Shown here one piece after another: positions 15,313 to 22,482 of a DNA stretch of 34,864 nucleotides (positions are counted from its first letter, which is position 1; each line of letters opens with the position of its first letter). The translations under genes were made by a program, and so were the position numbers. The notes under the pieces are model-generated. The model saw only the letters and a list, made by a program, of their open reading frames with translations, did not search any database and was not told where the DNA came from. This stretch comes from a virus. The stretch lies in IMG/VR virus record IMGVR_UViG_3300014838_000047, positions 1-34,864 of that record. One strand, 5' to 3'.

Positions 15313-16629
15313 ATGCCAATTCTCTATCAGCACCAACCGGACGAACTTCCGATAGCGGCGCCGCCGTTTACCGTCGACGACGATAGTTCCGACTGGTGGG
15401 CGGGAGCAAAGCAGTGCTTCGCTTCCGTGGCCATTGCCGCGGCGCTCACGGTCGCAGCTTCGCAGACTCTCGTCGCGGCGAGAGCGCCGTTCAACCAGGA
15501 TGAAATCCCGGGGACTCTATCGGGCTGCGTCGACGAAGACGCGGGAATCGTTCAACCGCCGCGGTTCACCTATCCGTCCGTCGCAGCGTTTTCAGCCGAT
15601 GAAGACTTTCCGCTCGCGGCGGCGTTTTGCCCGGACGACGACGCGCAACCGTTCGGAGCGATCTATCCTCCACCGCGAACTCTCTACATCCAGCTGGGAG
15701 ACGCGGACGATTACTTTGCCCCGCCGCAGCTTCCCGTAGAGGAAGAGTGCTGGCCGAATCCCGCCCTGCCGGCCGTGGCGTTTGCCAAGCCGTTCGTGCC
15801 CTGGGCGGATGAAGAAATAGCGTATGCGCCGGCCGCCGCATCGTTCGATGATGATTTTTGGCGCAATCCAGTCGCGCCCGCTGCCTGGCAGAACGCGTGG
15901 CCGCAGCAGTTCGCCTTCGACGTCCAGGAGCCGGCTGGATCCCTGTACGGGCAGCCGGACGAGGATTCTTGGGCAAATCCTGTTCGTCCGATCCAGGCCG
16001 CCCTGCTATGGCCGAATCCGGCGTTCGACGCCGGCGAAATTGCGTATGCGCCGGCGTCCGCGGCGCCCGAAGAGGATTTCTGGGCCAATCCCGCGAGGCC
16101 CGTTCCCGGCGCGATCTATCAGCGCCTGCCGTATGGTCCTGATCCCGAGGAACTCCCATCCGGATCGCTTTACAACCCGATTGAGGAAGAGTCGTGGACA
16201 AACCCGGCGCCCCTCGCCGCGGTTGCGCCCTATCGGCAGCTCCCGCCGGATCCCGACGAGCTCCCGGCCGGCTCGATCTCGATCGAAGAAGACTCCTGGC
16301 CGGCTGCGCCGCGGCTATGCGTCCAGCCAGGCTCCGCGCCTCAGCCATTCATCGATCGCGACGATGCCTGCTTCGCGCCGGCCTCGCCAGGCGTCTTCGA
16401 AGAGGATTGCTGGCAAGCTCTCGCCGTTGCGGCTCGGTGGCCGAGCTCTCGGCCGCAGCCCTGGACCTTCGATTCGGAGGAGAGGCCTGTGCCGCTGGCC
16501 GGCCCTCTCGATTGGCTGGTCGCTACGGCCGGAACGAGCCAGGCCGTGGTGCCGATGGAAGCCATTGCCGGCGGCGCGGCGTACGGCATGGTTGCGGTCG
16601 CGGGAGGCGTGAATGTCATCGGCGAATAA
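15313..16629 (+). CDS. Acidic, Trp-rich tandem-repeat protein
   Basis: A 438-residue protein of unknown function built from a degenerate tandem repeat. The motif acidic-acidic-acidic-x-Trp-x-Asn-Pro (VEEECWPNP, FDDDFWRNP, PDEDSWANP, PEEDFWANP, IEEESWTNP, IEEDSWPAA, FEEDCWQAL) starts at residues 142, 178, 215, 252, 290, 324 and 362, a period of 34-38. Between motifs lie Pro-, Ala- and Tyr-rich segments with a second acidic point (DPDELP, DPEELP, DAGEIAYAP). A hydrophobic stretch at about 36-55 could be a membrane segment. The C-terminal 45 residues are hydrophobic and Gly/Ala/Val-rich. It lies 3 bases after the jelly-roll gene. Strong net negative charge. Not recognised. Confidence 0.75.
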   Translation: MPILYQHQPDELPIAAPPFTVDDDSSDWWAGAKQCFASVAIAAALTVAASQTLVAARAPFNQDEIPGTLSGCVDEDAGIVQPPRFTYPSVAAFSADEDFPLAAAFCPDDDAQPFGAIYPPPRTLYIQLGDADDYFAPPQLPVEEECWPNPALPAVAFAKPFVPWADEEIAYAPAAASFDDDFWRNPVAPAAWQNAWPQQFAFDVQEPAGSLYGQPDEDSWANPVRPIQAALLWPNPAFDAGEIAYAPASAAPEEDFWANPARPVPGAIYQRLPYGPDPEELPSGSLYNPIEEESWTNPAPLAAVAPYRQLPPDPDELPAGSISIEEDSWPAAPRLCVQPGSAPQPFIDRDDACFAPASPGVFEEDCWQALAVAARWPSSRPQPWTFDSEERPVPLAGPLDWLVATAGTSQAVVPMEAIAGGAAYGMVAVAGGVNVIGE

Positions 16630-16978
16630 CAATCCCTTTGCCACGGGCGCGATCGCGGATCCGTTTATCTTCATCCCGCAAAGCGACAACCTGCTCAGCT
16701 GGACCGTCGTCCGCGGCTCGGACGGCGTAACGCCGATTACCGACGGAACAGGTAGCGCGACTTTGTTCGATGAGTATGGCGAGGCCGTTCCGGGCGCCAC
16801 AAACATCACACTGGGCACCACCGGCGGCGGAGTCTACACCGGCACCATTCCGCACTCCGGATTCAACCCTCCGCCAGGCCGCAACTACCGCCTGCAGATC
16901 ACGCTCACATCACCGTCGCTCGGCGCCACCCGCAACTGGTGGGTGGACGCCTGGGTGGCAGAAGAGGATCAGGCTTAA
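16613..16978 (+). CDS. Small Ig-like beta protein
   Basis: A 121-residue protein; ATG 16613 overlaps the repeat-protein gene by 17 bases and has an upstream gggaggcgtga ribosome binding site. The pattern FIFIPQSDNLLSWTVVRGSDG, SATLFDEYGEAVPGATNITLG, GGVYTGTIPHSGF, NYRLQITLTSPSLG, WWVDAWVAEE is a regular series of beta strands as in Ig-like domains of tail appendages. No enzyme motif. It closes the accessory block and is followed three bases later by the tail assembly chaperone gene. Confidence 0.7.
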   Translation: MSSANNNPFATGAIADPFIFIPQSDNLLSWTVVRGSDGVTPITDGTGSATLFDEYGEAVPGATNITLGTTGGGVYTGTIPHSGFNPPPGRNYRLQITLTSPSLGATRNWWVDAWVAEEDQA

Positions 16979-16981
16979 AAA

Positions 16982-17572
16982 ATGCCAAACAAAAATTCGG
17001 CGCTGAGGCGCCGCGTACTGCCGTTCACGCCGCTCGACCTGATGCTCGAAGAGCAAGGCGGCGCGTTTTTTCGCGTTGAACTCAAACTCGCGTTCGATAT
17101 GAACGCCGGCGCGGCCATCCAGGAGCGCACCGCGAATCCGAAGTCGGAATTCCGCGGCTACCGGATCACCGACTTCATCGAGACCTGGTCGAACATCGCC
17201 GAGCCACAACTGCTGAAGGCCATGCTCTGGGGTTCGGTGCTCGCGCATCAGCCGGAATATAACTGCGATGAGGGCTTCGAAACCGTCGGTACGTTCATCC
17301 AGGAAAACAACGCGCAGGAAATCATCGACGCGATCGAGGCGGCCTACTTCAAATACCTGCCGAAGAACCGCGTGGACGACATCCTGAAGCTGAAGGCGGA
17401 ACTCGAAGCGAAGGCCAAGGGTGAACCAGGCCGCCCTTTGGCCAAGATGACGCCCGGAGTTCCGGAGAACGGGGGGACGGCCGCACCGATCTCGTGGGAC
17501 TCGGCTGGCTCGAACTCTGGGCCATCGCCCGTTACGACCTTGGAATCGGCCTCGGCGAATTCGGCGAGCTGA
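16982..17572 (+). CDS. Tail assembly chaperone G
   Basis: A 196-residue protein placed, like lambda gpG, just upstream of the tape measure gene and overlapped by a -1-frame ORF. MLEEQGGAFFRVELKLAFDMNAGAAIQERT, FIETWSNIAEPQLLKAMLWGSVLAHQPEY, TVGTFIQENNAQEIIDAIEAAY fit the helical N-terminal domain of these chaperones, which bind the tape measure during tail assembly. The last ~30 residues (after the G6 run at 17471-17476) are low complexity (GSNSGPSPVTTLESASANSAS), as expected if the frame is used mainly to terminate the short form. No shift gives G; slippage gives the longer GT fusion. Confidence 0.85.
   Translation: MPNKNSALRRRVLPFTPLDLMLEEQGGAFFRVELKLAFDMNAGAAIQERTANPKSEFRGYRITDFIETWSNIAEPQLLKAMLWGSVLAHQPEYNCDEGFETVGTFIQENNAQEIIDAIEAAYFKYLPKNRVDDILKLKAELEAKAKGEPGRPLAKMTPGVPENGGTAAPISWDSAGSNSGPSPVTTLESASANSAS
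17471..17476 (+). promoter_or_regulatory. Candidate -1 frameshift site (GGGGGG)
   Basis: Six G residues occupy two zero-frame Gly codons (GGG GGG) of the G gene, within the region 17425-17572 where both the G frame and the -1 frame are open. Moving back one base puts ribosomes into the frame running to 17859. Homopolymeric Gly codons are slippery, though the P-site tRNA would re-pair on CGG with one mismatch, so the heptamer is not ideal. Confidence 0.6.
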
Positions 17573-17859
17573 CCCTGGCGCAGTTCGAGGCGCTGCTCGA
17601 CCGGCACCACGAGGCGCACCGGCGGCGCATGGCGGCGGCCGGCGTGGTGGCCGCGGCCGTCTACAACTCGCAGCGGACCAAGGATTCCGATCCGCTGGTG
17701 AACGCGGTCGATTTCATCCCGGCTTCGCTCAGCGAACTCTCGCAAGCGGATAGCGAGCCGGAAGATGAAGGCGAGCTCACGCTCGACCTGCTGGCCGAAT
17801 TCTTCGGGGCGCGCAAGAAACCGAGCGTCATCCAGGTCCGCGAACGAAAAGATGGCTAG
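17476..17859 (+). CDS. Tail assembly chaperone T segment (GT by frameshift)
   Basis: The -1 frame is open from 17425 to the stop ending at 17859, entirely compatible with being made only as a C-terminal extension of the G protein. The translated T segment after the slip reads DGRTDLVGLGWLELWAIARY then GLGEFGELTLAQFEALLDRHHEAHRRRMAAAG, and ends in an acidic segment. A GTG at 17494 could start it alone but has no ribosome binding site. In lambda and HK97 the T domain recruits tail tube subunits to the tape measure. It overlaps the next gene by 8 bases. Confidence 0.78.
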   Translation, partial: DGRTDLVGLGWLELWAIARYDLGIGLGEFGELTLAQFEALLDRHHEAHRRRMAAAGVVAAAVYNSQRTKDSDPLVNAVDFIPASLSELSQADSEPEDEGELTLDLLAEFFGARKKPSVIQVRERKDG

Positions 17860-18055
17860 CGACGGAGCGGTGATCGAGTTTCTCGACGCTGGCATCGAGG
17901 GCTGCCCGGCATGCGGCTGCGACGTGCAAACCGTGGCCCGCGTGATCAACCGCGATTCCGGCGGGATGCCCACCATCGACCAGGCGCGCGCGGGACGCTG
18001 CGGCAACTGCGGGGCGCCCTTCGAAGGGCCGCTCGCGCCGAACGGTCTGAACTGA
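17852..18055 (+). CDS. Small zinc-ribbon protein
   Basis: A 67-residue protein starting at ATG 17852, overlapping the T segment by 8 bases; the longer upstream frame shadows T. Two cysteine pairs, CPACGC and later CGNC with AGRCGNCGAPF, about 40 residues apart, form a zinc-ribbon pattern. It lies between chaperone and tape measure. Small Cys-pair proteins here occur in some siphoviruses but have no assigned function. An unusually A/T-rich 28-base spacer (18056-18083) separates it from the tape measure start, which has no clear Shine-Dalgarno sequence. Confidence 0.7.
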   Translation: MASDGAVIEFLDAGIEGCPACGCDVQTVARVINRDSGGMPTIDQARAGRCGNCGAPFEGPLAPNGLN

Positions 18056-18083
18056 TTTTTCAAGTTTTCATAAAAACGTAAAA

Positions 18084-21000
18084 ATGCCGTCACTGTTCTC
18101 ACTCTTCGTCGACCTCAAAGCGAACACAGCCGATTTTGTGTCCGGCATGTCTACCGCGTCCTACGCGGCGAAAAAGGCCGGCCGAGATATCGAGGAATCG
18201 TTCTCCTCGCTCGGGAACATCGCCAGCGTGGCGCTTGCGCCCTTTGGCGAGCTGGGTGCGGTGATCGGGGAATCGCTCGGGAAGATCGGCGAGTACGCAG
18301 CCAGCGCTTCGGGCGGCTTCGCCAAGCTCGGCGGGGGAATGTCCGCGGTTGCCGTGGGTGGGGGCGTGGCCGTGGGTGCAATGGCCGCAGTGGGCGCCGG
18401 CGCGATCGGCGTGGCGCTGCACGTGGCCGAATCGGCCGCCAAGCTGCACGAGCTCTCGCAATCTACCGGCGTATCGGTGGAAGCGCTCTCCGGATTCAGC
18501 TTCGTGGCCAAGCAGACGGGTGTCGACACGCAGGTGATGACCACCGGCCTCGAGCGGCTCAGCAAATCCGCCGCCGCCGCCGCCGCGGCTCCCGCCGGCG
18601 CCGTGAATGCTTACAGCCGCCTGGGAATCTCGGTGCGCGACTCCGGCGGGAACATCCGCAGCGTGGAGAGCATTTTCGAAGATGTGGCGGACCGCTTCGC
18701 GAAGATGCCGGACGGCGTCACGAAATCCGCCCTCGCCATGCAGATCTTCGGTCGCAGCGGCGCCGAGCTGATCCCGATTTTAAATTCTGGCCGCGCCGGG
18801 ATCGAGGCCTATCTGGCCACGGCGCAGAAGCTCGGCGTGGTGCCCGATTCGCAGACGGCGGAAGCCGCGCATCAATTCGAGCAAAGCCTCGCCACGCTGG
18901 AAGCGGCCGCGCAGGGCGTGGGGCTGCAGCTCACCAAAGACATGCTGCCCGCGCTGCAGGCCATCACCGGCGCGATGGTGGAGCTGGCCGAGGGCGCGAA
19001 CAAGGGCACCGGGCCCGTCGCGGCGATCGCGGATTCGTTCAAATACTTCCTGCAGATCGCCGACTTCGTTTACACCGAGCTCGAGCTCGTCACCAGCTGG
19101 CTCGCGAAGACGGCCGTGGCCTGGGAAGTGTTTGGCGAGGGTGCCGCGGCCGCCGCGGGCAAACTGGCCCACCTCGATTTCAGCGGTGTGTCGGCCGTCT
19201 GGAAAGACACGTTCGCGCAACTCGACGCCATCCAGGCGGACTACATCGCGCGAGGAAAACAGAACTGGCAAAACTACCAGGAATTCGTCGGCAAGGTCTT
19301 CAGCAAGCCACAGCCTGCCGCACCCGAATCCGGAGCGAAGCCCACCGATCTCGGCGTCAAGCAGCCCGCCATCGCCGGGATCGCCTCGACGGACGTCGTC
19401 GCGGACCTGGTGACGAAGCTGGCGGCGCAGGCCTCCGCCGAGCTTTCGCTGGCCGGTGCGATCCAGCAATCCGTCGCGGCGATGACGCTCGCGAAAGCCG
19501 CGGGCGAAGCGGATGTGAAAATCGCCGAGACGCGCACGCAGCTGCTCGATCGCGAGAAGACGCTGCGCGAGCAGCTCGCCGGCGCGCAGAAGGGCGCGCA
19601 TCCGGAAGAAGCCGGGAAATTCACGGCGGAGATCGCCGCCGTGGAAGTCTATCTGGCGGAACTCGACCAGGCCGCGCCGCAGATCCGCGAGCGCTATATC
19701 GAAATCGCCGCGGCCAAGCTCGCCGTGAGCGCAAACCAGGAGCTGGGCAAGGAAACGCTGAAATTCGATTCGCAGATCGCCTCGCTCAACCAGGTGGCGG
19801 CGGCCTACAAGCAGGGCGGGGCAGCGATCGCCGCGGCCGATATCGGCAAGCAGCTCGAAGGCGATCGCGAGAAAGTGGCGGAGCTGGCGGAGGCCTACGC
19901 AATTCTCGCGGCCACCGAGCCCGAGAACATCACAGCCCTCGCGCAGCTGGGCTCCGGGCTGCTGCAGGCGAATGCCGCGCTCGACGCCCATGCGAAAGCC
20001 CTCCAGCAGATCCGCTCGCTCAGCATTTCCGAGCAGATCGCCAAAGATACCCGCGCGTTCCAGGATCAGATCCCGGCGCTCCAGCAGCTCGCCGCGGCCT
20101 ATGGCCAGGGCGCGGACGCGGTGCGCGCGGCGGAAGTGTCGCTGAAGGTCGCCGATTTCCAGGCCAAGAATCCCGGGGCCTCGGCCGATCAGATCGCGCA
20201 GATCAAAGCGCTCTACCAGCAGCAATCGAATGTGGGCCATGCCGGCGCGATCGCGCAGGAGGCCGCGCAATACAACCTGAACCAATCGCTCGCGGACGAG
20301 CTCGAAAAGCTGAACCAGATTCGCGAGGTGATGCAGGCGAACGGAGCTTCCACGCTCGCCGTCGATGCCGCAATCTACGAAGCGCAGCAGAAGAGCCTCG
20401 AACAGTGGGACGCGGCGGCGCTGAAGGTGGGCACGCTCACCGACAAGTACAAGGCGTTTCTGAACGAGATCCAGATTGCCGGGCAGGACCTGGGCGGGAA
20501 GATCTTCTCGTCGTTCTCGAAAGCGGTGGACGATATTTCCACGCAGCTCGCGAAGCTCGTGGTCACCGGCAAATCGAACTTCCACGAGCTGTGGCAATCG
20601 CTCGAGGAATCGATCGTGAAGGCCGGGATCCAGAGCGCCTTCGGGCATATCGCGGGCGCCTTCGGCGGAGGGCAGCTCCCGGGTTCTTCACCGAACGCGC
20701 CGGGCGGAACGGGCGGCACGCTGCCCGGAGGCCTCGGCCTGGCCGGGGGAATCGCCGGGATCTTCGGAATTAAAATGCCGGGCCTGGGAGGTGGATCCGG
20801 CTCGGCGAACGGAACGCAGGCCTCGCCGTTCTACACGATCCCCATGGATGCCTCCGGCAACGTGCTGCAGAACCTCACGGGCAAGCAGGTGGGCAGCATG
20901 TCCGCGATCGGCAATCTCTTCGGGCCGAATTCATCCGGAGGCGCTTCGAGCAGCTCTTCATCTTCCTCGTCTGGTTTTGGCGGCCTGGCCGCGAGCATGG

Positions 21001-21368
21001 GCAACTCGCTGAAGAGCTCTTTCTCCTCGATCTTTAGCTCCATCACCAGCACTATTTCGGAGCTCGGGAAATCGATCGGCAACATGGTGCACGGAATTGG
21101 CGGCTTGTTTGGCGGATTCCTCGCCGGCGGCGGGGACGTCACGAACAGCAAGGCCTACATCGTGGGCGAGAACCATCCGGAAGTGTTCTTGCCGCGCCAG
21201 GCGGGGCGCGTGGTGCCGTCGCTTTCCGGATCGCGCGGCGGCGGCACGGTCAACAATCACATCTACATCAACGGCGTGACGGACTTCGATTCGTTCCAGC
21301 GATCTTCCGCGCAGATCATGGCCGGGATCCACCGGCAAACCCAGATCGCGCTCGCGCGCAACGGCTAA
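18084..21368 (+). CDS. Tail tape measure protein
   Basis: A 1094-residue tape measure protein that sets tail length and is ejected with the DNA. Layout: N-terminal segment MPSLFSLFVDLKANTADFVSGM with helical continuation; an Ala/Gly-rich hydrophobic region at about 78-115 that could insert into membrane; a segment LHELSQSTGVSVEALSGFSFVAKQ typical of these proteins; a long Ala/Gln/Glu-rich helical body with LSISEQIAKDTRAFQDQIPALQQLAAAYGQG-type heptad stretches; a Gly/Ser-rich region with a poly-Ser run at about 954-961; and the characteristic C-terminus (FLAGGGDVTNSKAYIVGENHPEVFLPRQAGRVVPS). At about 3 bases per 1.5 A of tail this predicts a tail of roughly 160 nm. Confidence 0.95.
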   Translation: MPSLFSLFVDLKANTADFVSGMSTASYAAKKAGRDIEESFSSLGNIASVALAPFGELGAVIGESLGKIGEYAASASGGFAKLGGGMSAVAVGGGVAVGAMAAVGAGAIGVALHVAESAAKLHELSQSTGVSVEALSGFSFVAKQTGVDTQVMTTGLERLSKSAAAAAAAPAGAVNAYSRLGISVRDSGGNIRSVESIFEDVADRFAKMPDGVTKSALAMQIFGRSGAELIPILNSGRAGIEAYLATAQKLGVVPDSQTAEAAHQFEQSLATLEAAAQGVGLQLTKDMLPALQAITGAMVELAEGANKGTGPVAAIADSFKYFLQIADFVYTELELVTSWLAKTAVAWEVFGEGAAAAAGKLAHLDFSGVSAVWKDTFAQLDAIQADYIARGKQNWQNYQEFVGKVFSKPQPAAPESGAKPTDLGVKQPAIAGIASTDVVADLVTKLAAQASAELSLAGAIQQSVAAMTLAKAAGEADVKIAETRTQLLDREKTLREQLAGAQKGAHPEEAGKFTAEIAAVEVYLAELDQAAPQIRERYIEIAAAKLAVSANQELGKETLKFDSQIASLNQVAAAYKQGGAAIAAADIGKQLEGDREKVAELAEAYAILAATEPENITALAQLGSGLLQANAALDAHAKALQQIRSLSISEQIAKDTRAFQDQIPALQQLAAAYGQGADAVRAAEVSLKVADFQAKNPGASADQIAQIKALYQQQSNVGHAGAIAQEAAQYNLNQSLADELEKLNQIREVMQANGASTLAVDAAIYEAQQKSLEQWDAAALKVGTLTDKYKAFLNEIQIAGQDLGGKIFSSFSKAVDDISTQLAKLVVTGKSNFHELWQSLEESIVKAGIQSAFGHIAGAFGGGQLPGSSPNAPGGTGGTLPGGLGLAGGIAGIFGIKMPGLGGGSGSANGTQASPFYTIPMDASGNVLQNLTGKQVGSMSAIGNLFGPNSSGGASSSSSSSSSGFGGLAASMGNSLKSSFSSIFSSITSTISELGKSIGNMVHGIGGLFGGFLAGGGDVTNSKAYIVGENHPEVFLPRQAGRVVPSLSGSRGGGTVNNHIYINGVTDFDSFQRSSAQIMAGIHRQTQIALARNG

Positions 21369-21381
21369 GGAGAAACCAAAA

Positions 21382-21660
21382 ATGAGCTGGGGATACAACT
21401 TTATCGGCAAGCTTCCCGCGGTGCGCACGAAGGTGCAGGCGCTCAATCAGACGTTCACGGTGTCGGGCGAGCAGGAAATCTACGACGCCGCGAAGATCAT
21501 GGTGCTCGCGGCGCTCGACTGCGTCGACGATACGAAAGTCGTGAAGGTCGACGCTTCCGGATCCGCCTACGCCGGGGATACCGTCGCGCCGCCGCGCTTC
21601 GCCAAAGGCGGCAACGCGACCGTGCAGGTGGCGGAGATCTCCGGCTTCCTCGTCGAATAA
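21382..21660 (+). CDS. Small tail protein, unknown
   Basis: A 92-residue protein, ATG 21382 after a good ribosome binding site (aaggagaaacc). It is of mixed alpha/beta style (MSWGYNFIGKLPAVRTKVQALNQTFTVSGEQEIYDAAKIMVLAALDC, then KVVKVDASGSAY...ATVQVAEISGFLVE). No motif. It follows the tape measure gene and precedes DUF2460, a place often taken by a small tail-tip assembly factor. Not recognised. Confidence 0.7.
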   Translation: MSWGYNFIGKLPAVRTKVQALNQTFTVSGEQEIYDAAKIMVLAALDCVDDTKVVKVDASGSAYAGDTVAPPRFAKGGNATVQVAEISGFLVE

Positions 21661-21670
21661 TTCCTTCCCC

Positions 21671-21692
21671 CGGGGACACTGGGCGGCCCCTG
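21671..21692 (+). repeat. Partial junction repeat, copy D
   Basis: The stretch cggggacactgggcggccccTG matches the right part of the dispersed junction element (compare 23989-24004 and, inverted, 29424-29448) but lacks the cccagg left arm. It lies 8 bases before the next start codon, so it is probably a decayed copy sitting on the translation start region. Confidence 0.45.
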
Positions 21693-21699
21693 AAAAAAC

Positions 21700-22389
21700 A
21701 TGGCTTTTTTCGAGTGCGAATTCCCGCGGGCGATCCGCTACCGGCGGCTGGGGAGCCCGTCCGGCTGGTCGACGGTGGTGAACCAGGGATTCTCCGGGCA
21801 GGAATACCGCAACCGCAACTGGGCGAACTCGCGCGGCAAGTGGACGATCGACCTGCAGACGCCTTCGCCCAACCAAGTGAGCTCGCGCGCGGCGTTCATG
21901 CAACTGCTGCTGGCGTTCCACATGGTGGTAGGGGGCAAGGCGGATGCTTTCCGGCTGAAGGACCACACCGATTCGGGCTGGACCACGCCGCAGACGCTCG
22001 GCGTGGGCAACGGCACGCAGACCGTCTTCCAGCTCACCAAGACGTACACGATCGGCGGCCGCAGCTATGTGAAGAACATCACCAAGCCGGTGTGGAGCAC
22101 GGTCAACGATTACCAGGGCAACGCTCTGGCGAATTCCGTGACGATCGCGCTCAACGGCACGCCGACTTCGGCCTTCACGCTCGATGCCACCACGGGCCTG
22201 GTGACGATGACGAGCGCCCCGGCCGGCGGCGTGGTGGTGACGTCGCCCAGCGGATCCTTCCATTACGCTGCGCGTTTTGACTCCGACGATTTGCAGCTGC
22301 AAACAGAAGAATCCAATTTCACCGCCGGCCAGCCGATTGTCTCCGTGAACTCGGTGCAGATGGTGGAAGTGCTCCCGCCGAATTACTGA
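21700..22389 (+). CDS. DUF2460-like tail protein (GTA gp12-like)
   Basis: A 229-residue tail-tip protein. FFECEFPRAIRYRRLGSPSGWSTVVNQGFSGQEYRNRNWANSRGKWTIDL, then LLAFHMVVGGKADAFRLKDHTDSG and TKTYTIGGRSYVKNITKP are hallmarks of the DUF2460 (TIGR02217) family, the counterpart of Rhodobacter gene transfer agent gene 12, which forms the distal tail hub. Length is normal. The order DUF2460, DUF2163, NlpC/P60, tail-tip protein is conserved with GTA gene clusters and many phages. Start ATG 21700 lies 8 bases after a partial repeat. Confidence 0.92.
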   Translation: MAFFECEFPRAIRYRRLGSPSGWSTVVNQGFSGQEYRNRNWANSRGKWTIDLQTPSPNQVSSRAAFMQLLLAFHMVVGGKADAFRLKDHTDSGWTTPQTLGVGNGTQTVFQLTKTYTIGGRSYVKNITKPVWSTVNDYQGNALANSVTIALNGTPTSAFTLDATTGLVTMTSAPAGGVVVTSPSGSFHYAARFDSDDLQLQTEESNFTAGQPIVSVNSVQMVEVLPPNY

Positions 22390-22395
22390 TTTTTT

Positions 22396-22482
22396 ATGGC
22401 GCTCGATTCCTCGCGACCTGACCCGGCGCTCAGCGCGCGCGCTTACTTTCAAAGTCATATACCGGCCACTCATATACCGTGA
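22396..22482 (+). CDS. Possible 28-codon leader ORF
   Basis: A short frame, ATG 22396 to TGA 22480-22482, lies in the 89-base gap between DUF2460 and DUF2163. Its stop overlaps the GTG start of DUF2163 (GTGA), the same coupling used elsewhere in the operon. The peptide ends in a repeat, HIPATHIP, from the DNA direct repeat tcatataccg at 22455 and 22470. It might be a translated leader that couples translation to the next gene. No ribosome binding site is evident, so support is weak. Confidence 0.3.
   Translation: MALDSSRPDPALSARAYFQSHIPATHIP
22455..22479 (+). repeat. Direct repeat tcatataccg x2
   Basis: Ten-base direct repeats tcatataccg at 22455-22464 and 22470-22479, 15 bases apart, directly before the DUF2163 start. 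The second copy's last base is the first base of the GTG start. Unlike the GC-rich neighbourhood they contain TATA. They could be a protein-binding site or the residue of a small duplication. Confidence 0.5.

Noticed and set aside
17494-17859. T protein as a separately started gene (GTG 17494)
   Set aside because: No ribosome binding site, and the known G/GT arrangement plus the G6 run explains the frame better.
18780-20648. Long minus-strand ORF (622 codons) opposite the tape measure gene
   Set aside because: It mirrors GC-rich codon structure of the tape measure protein, is Arg-rich, has no ribosome binding site or family pattern.
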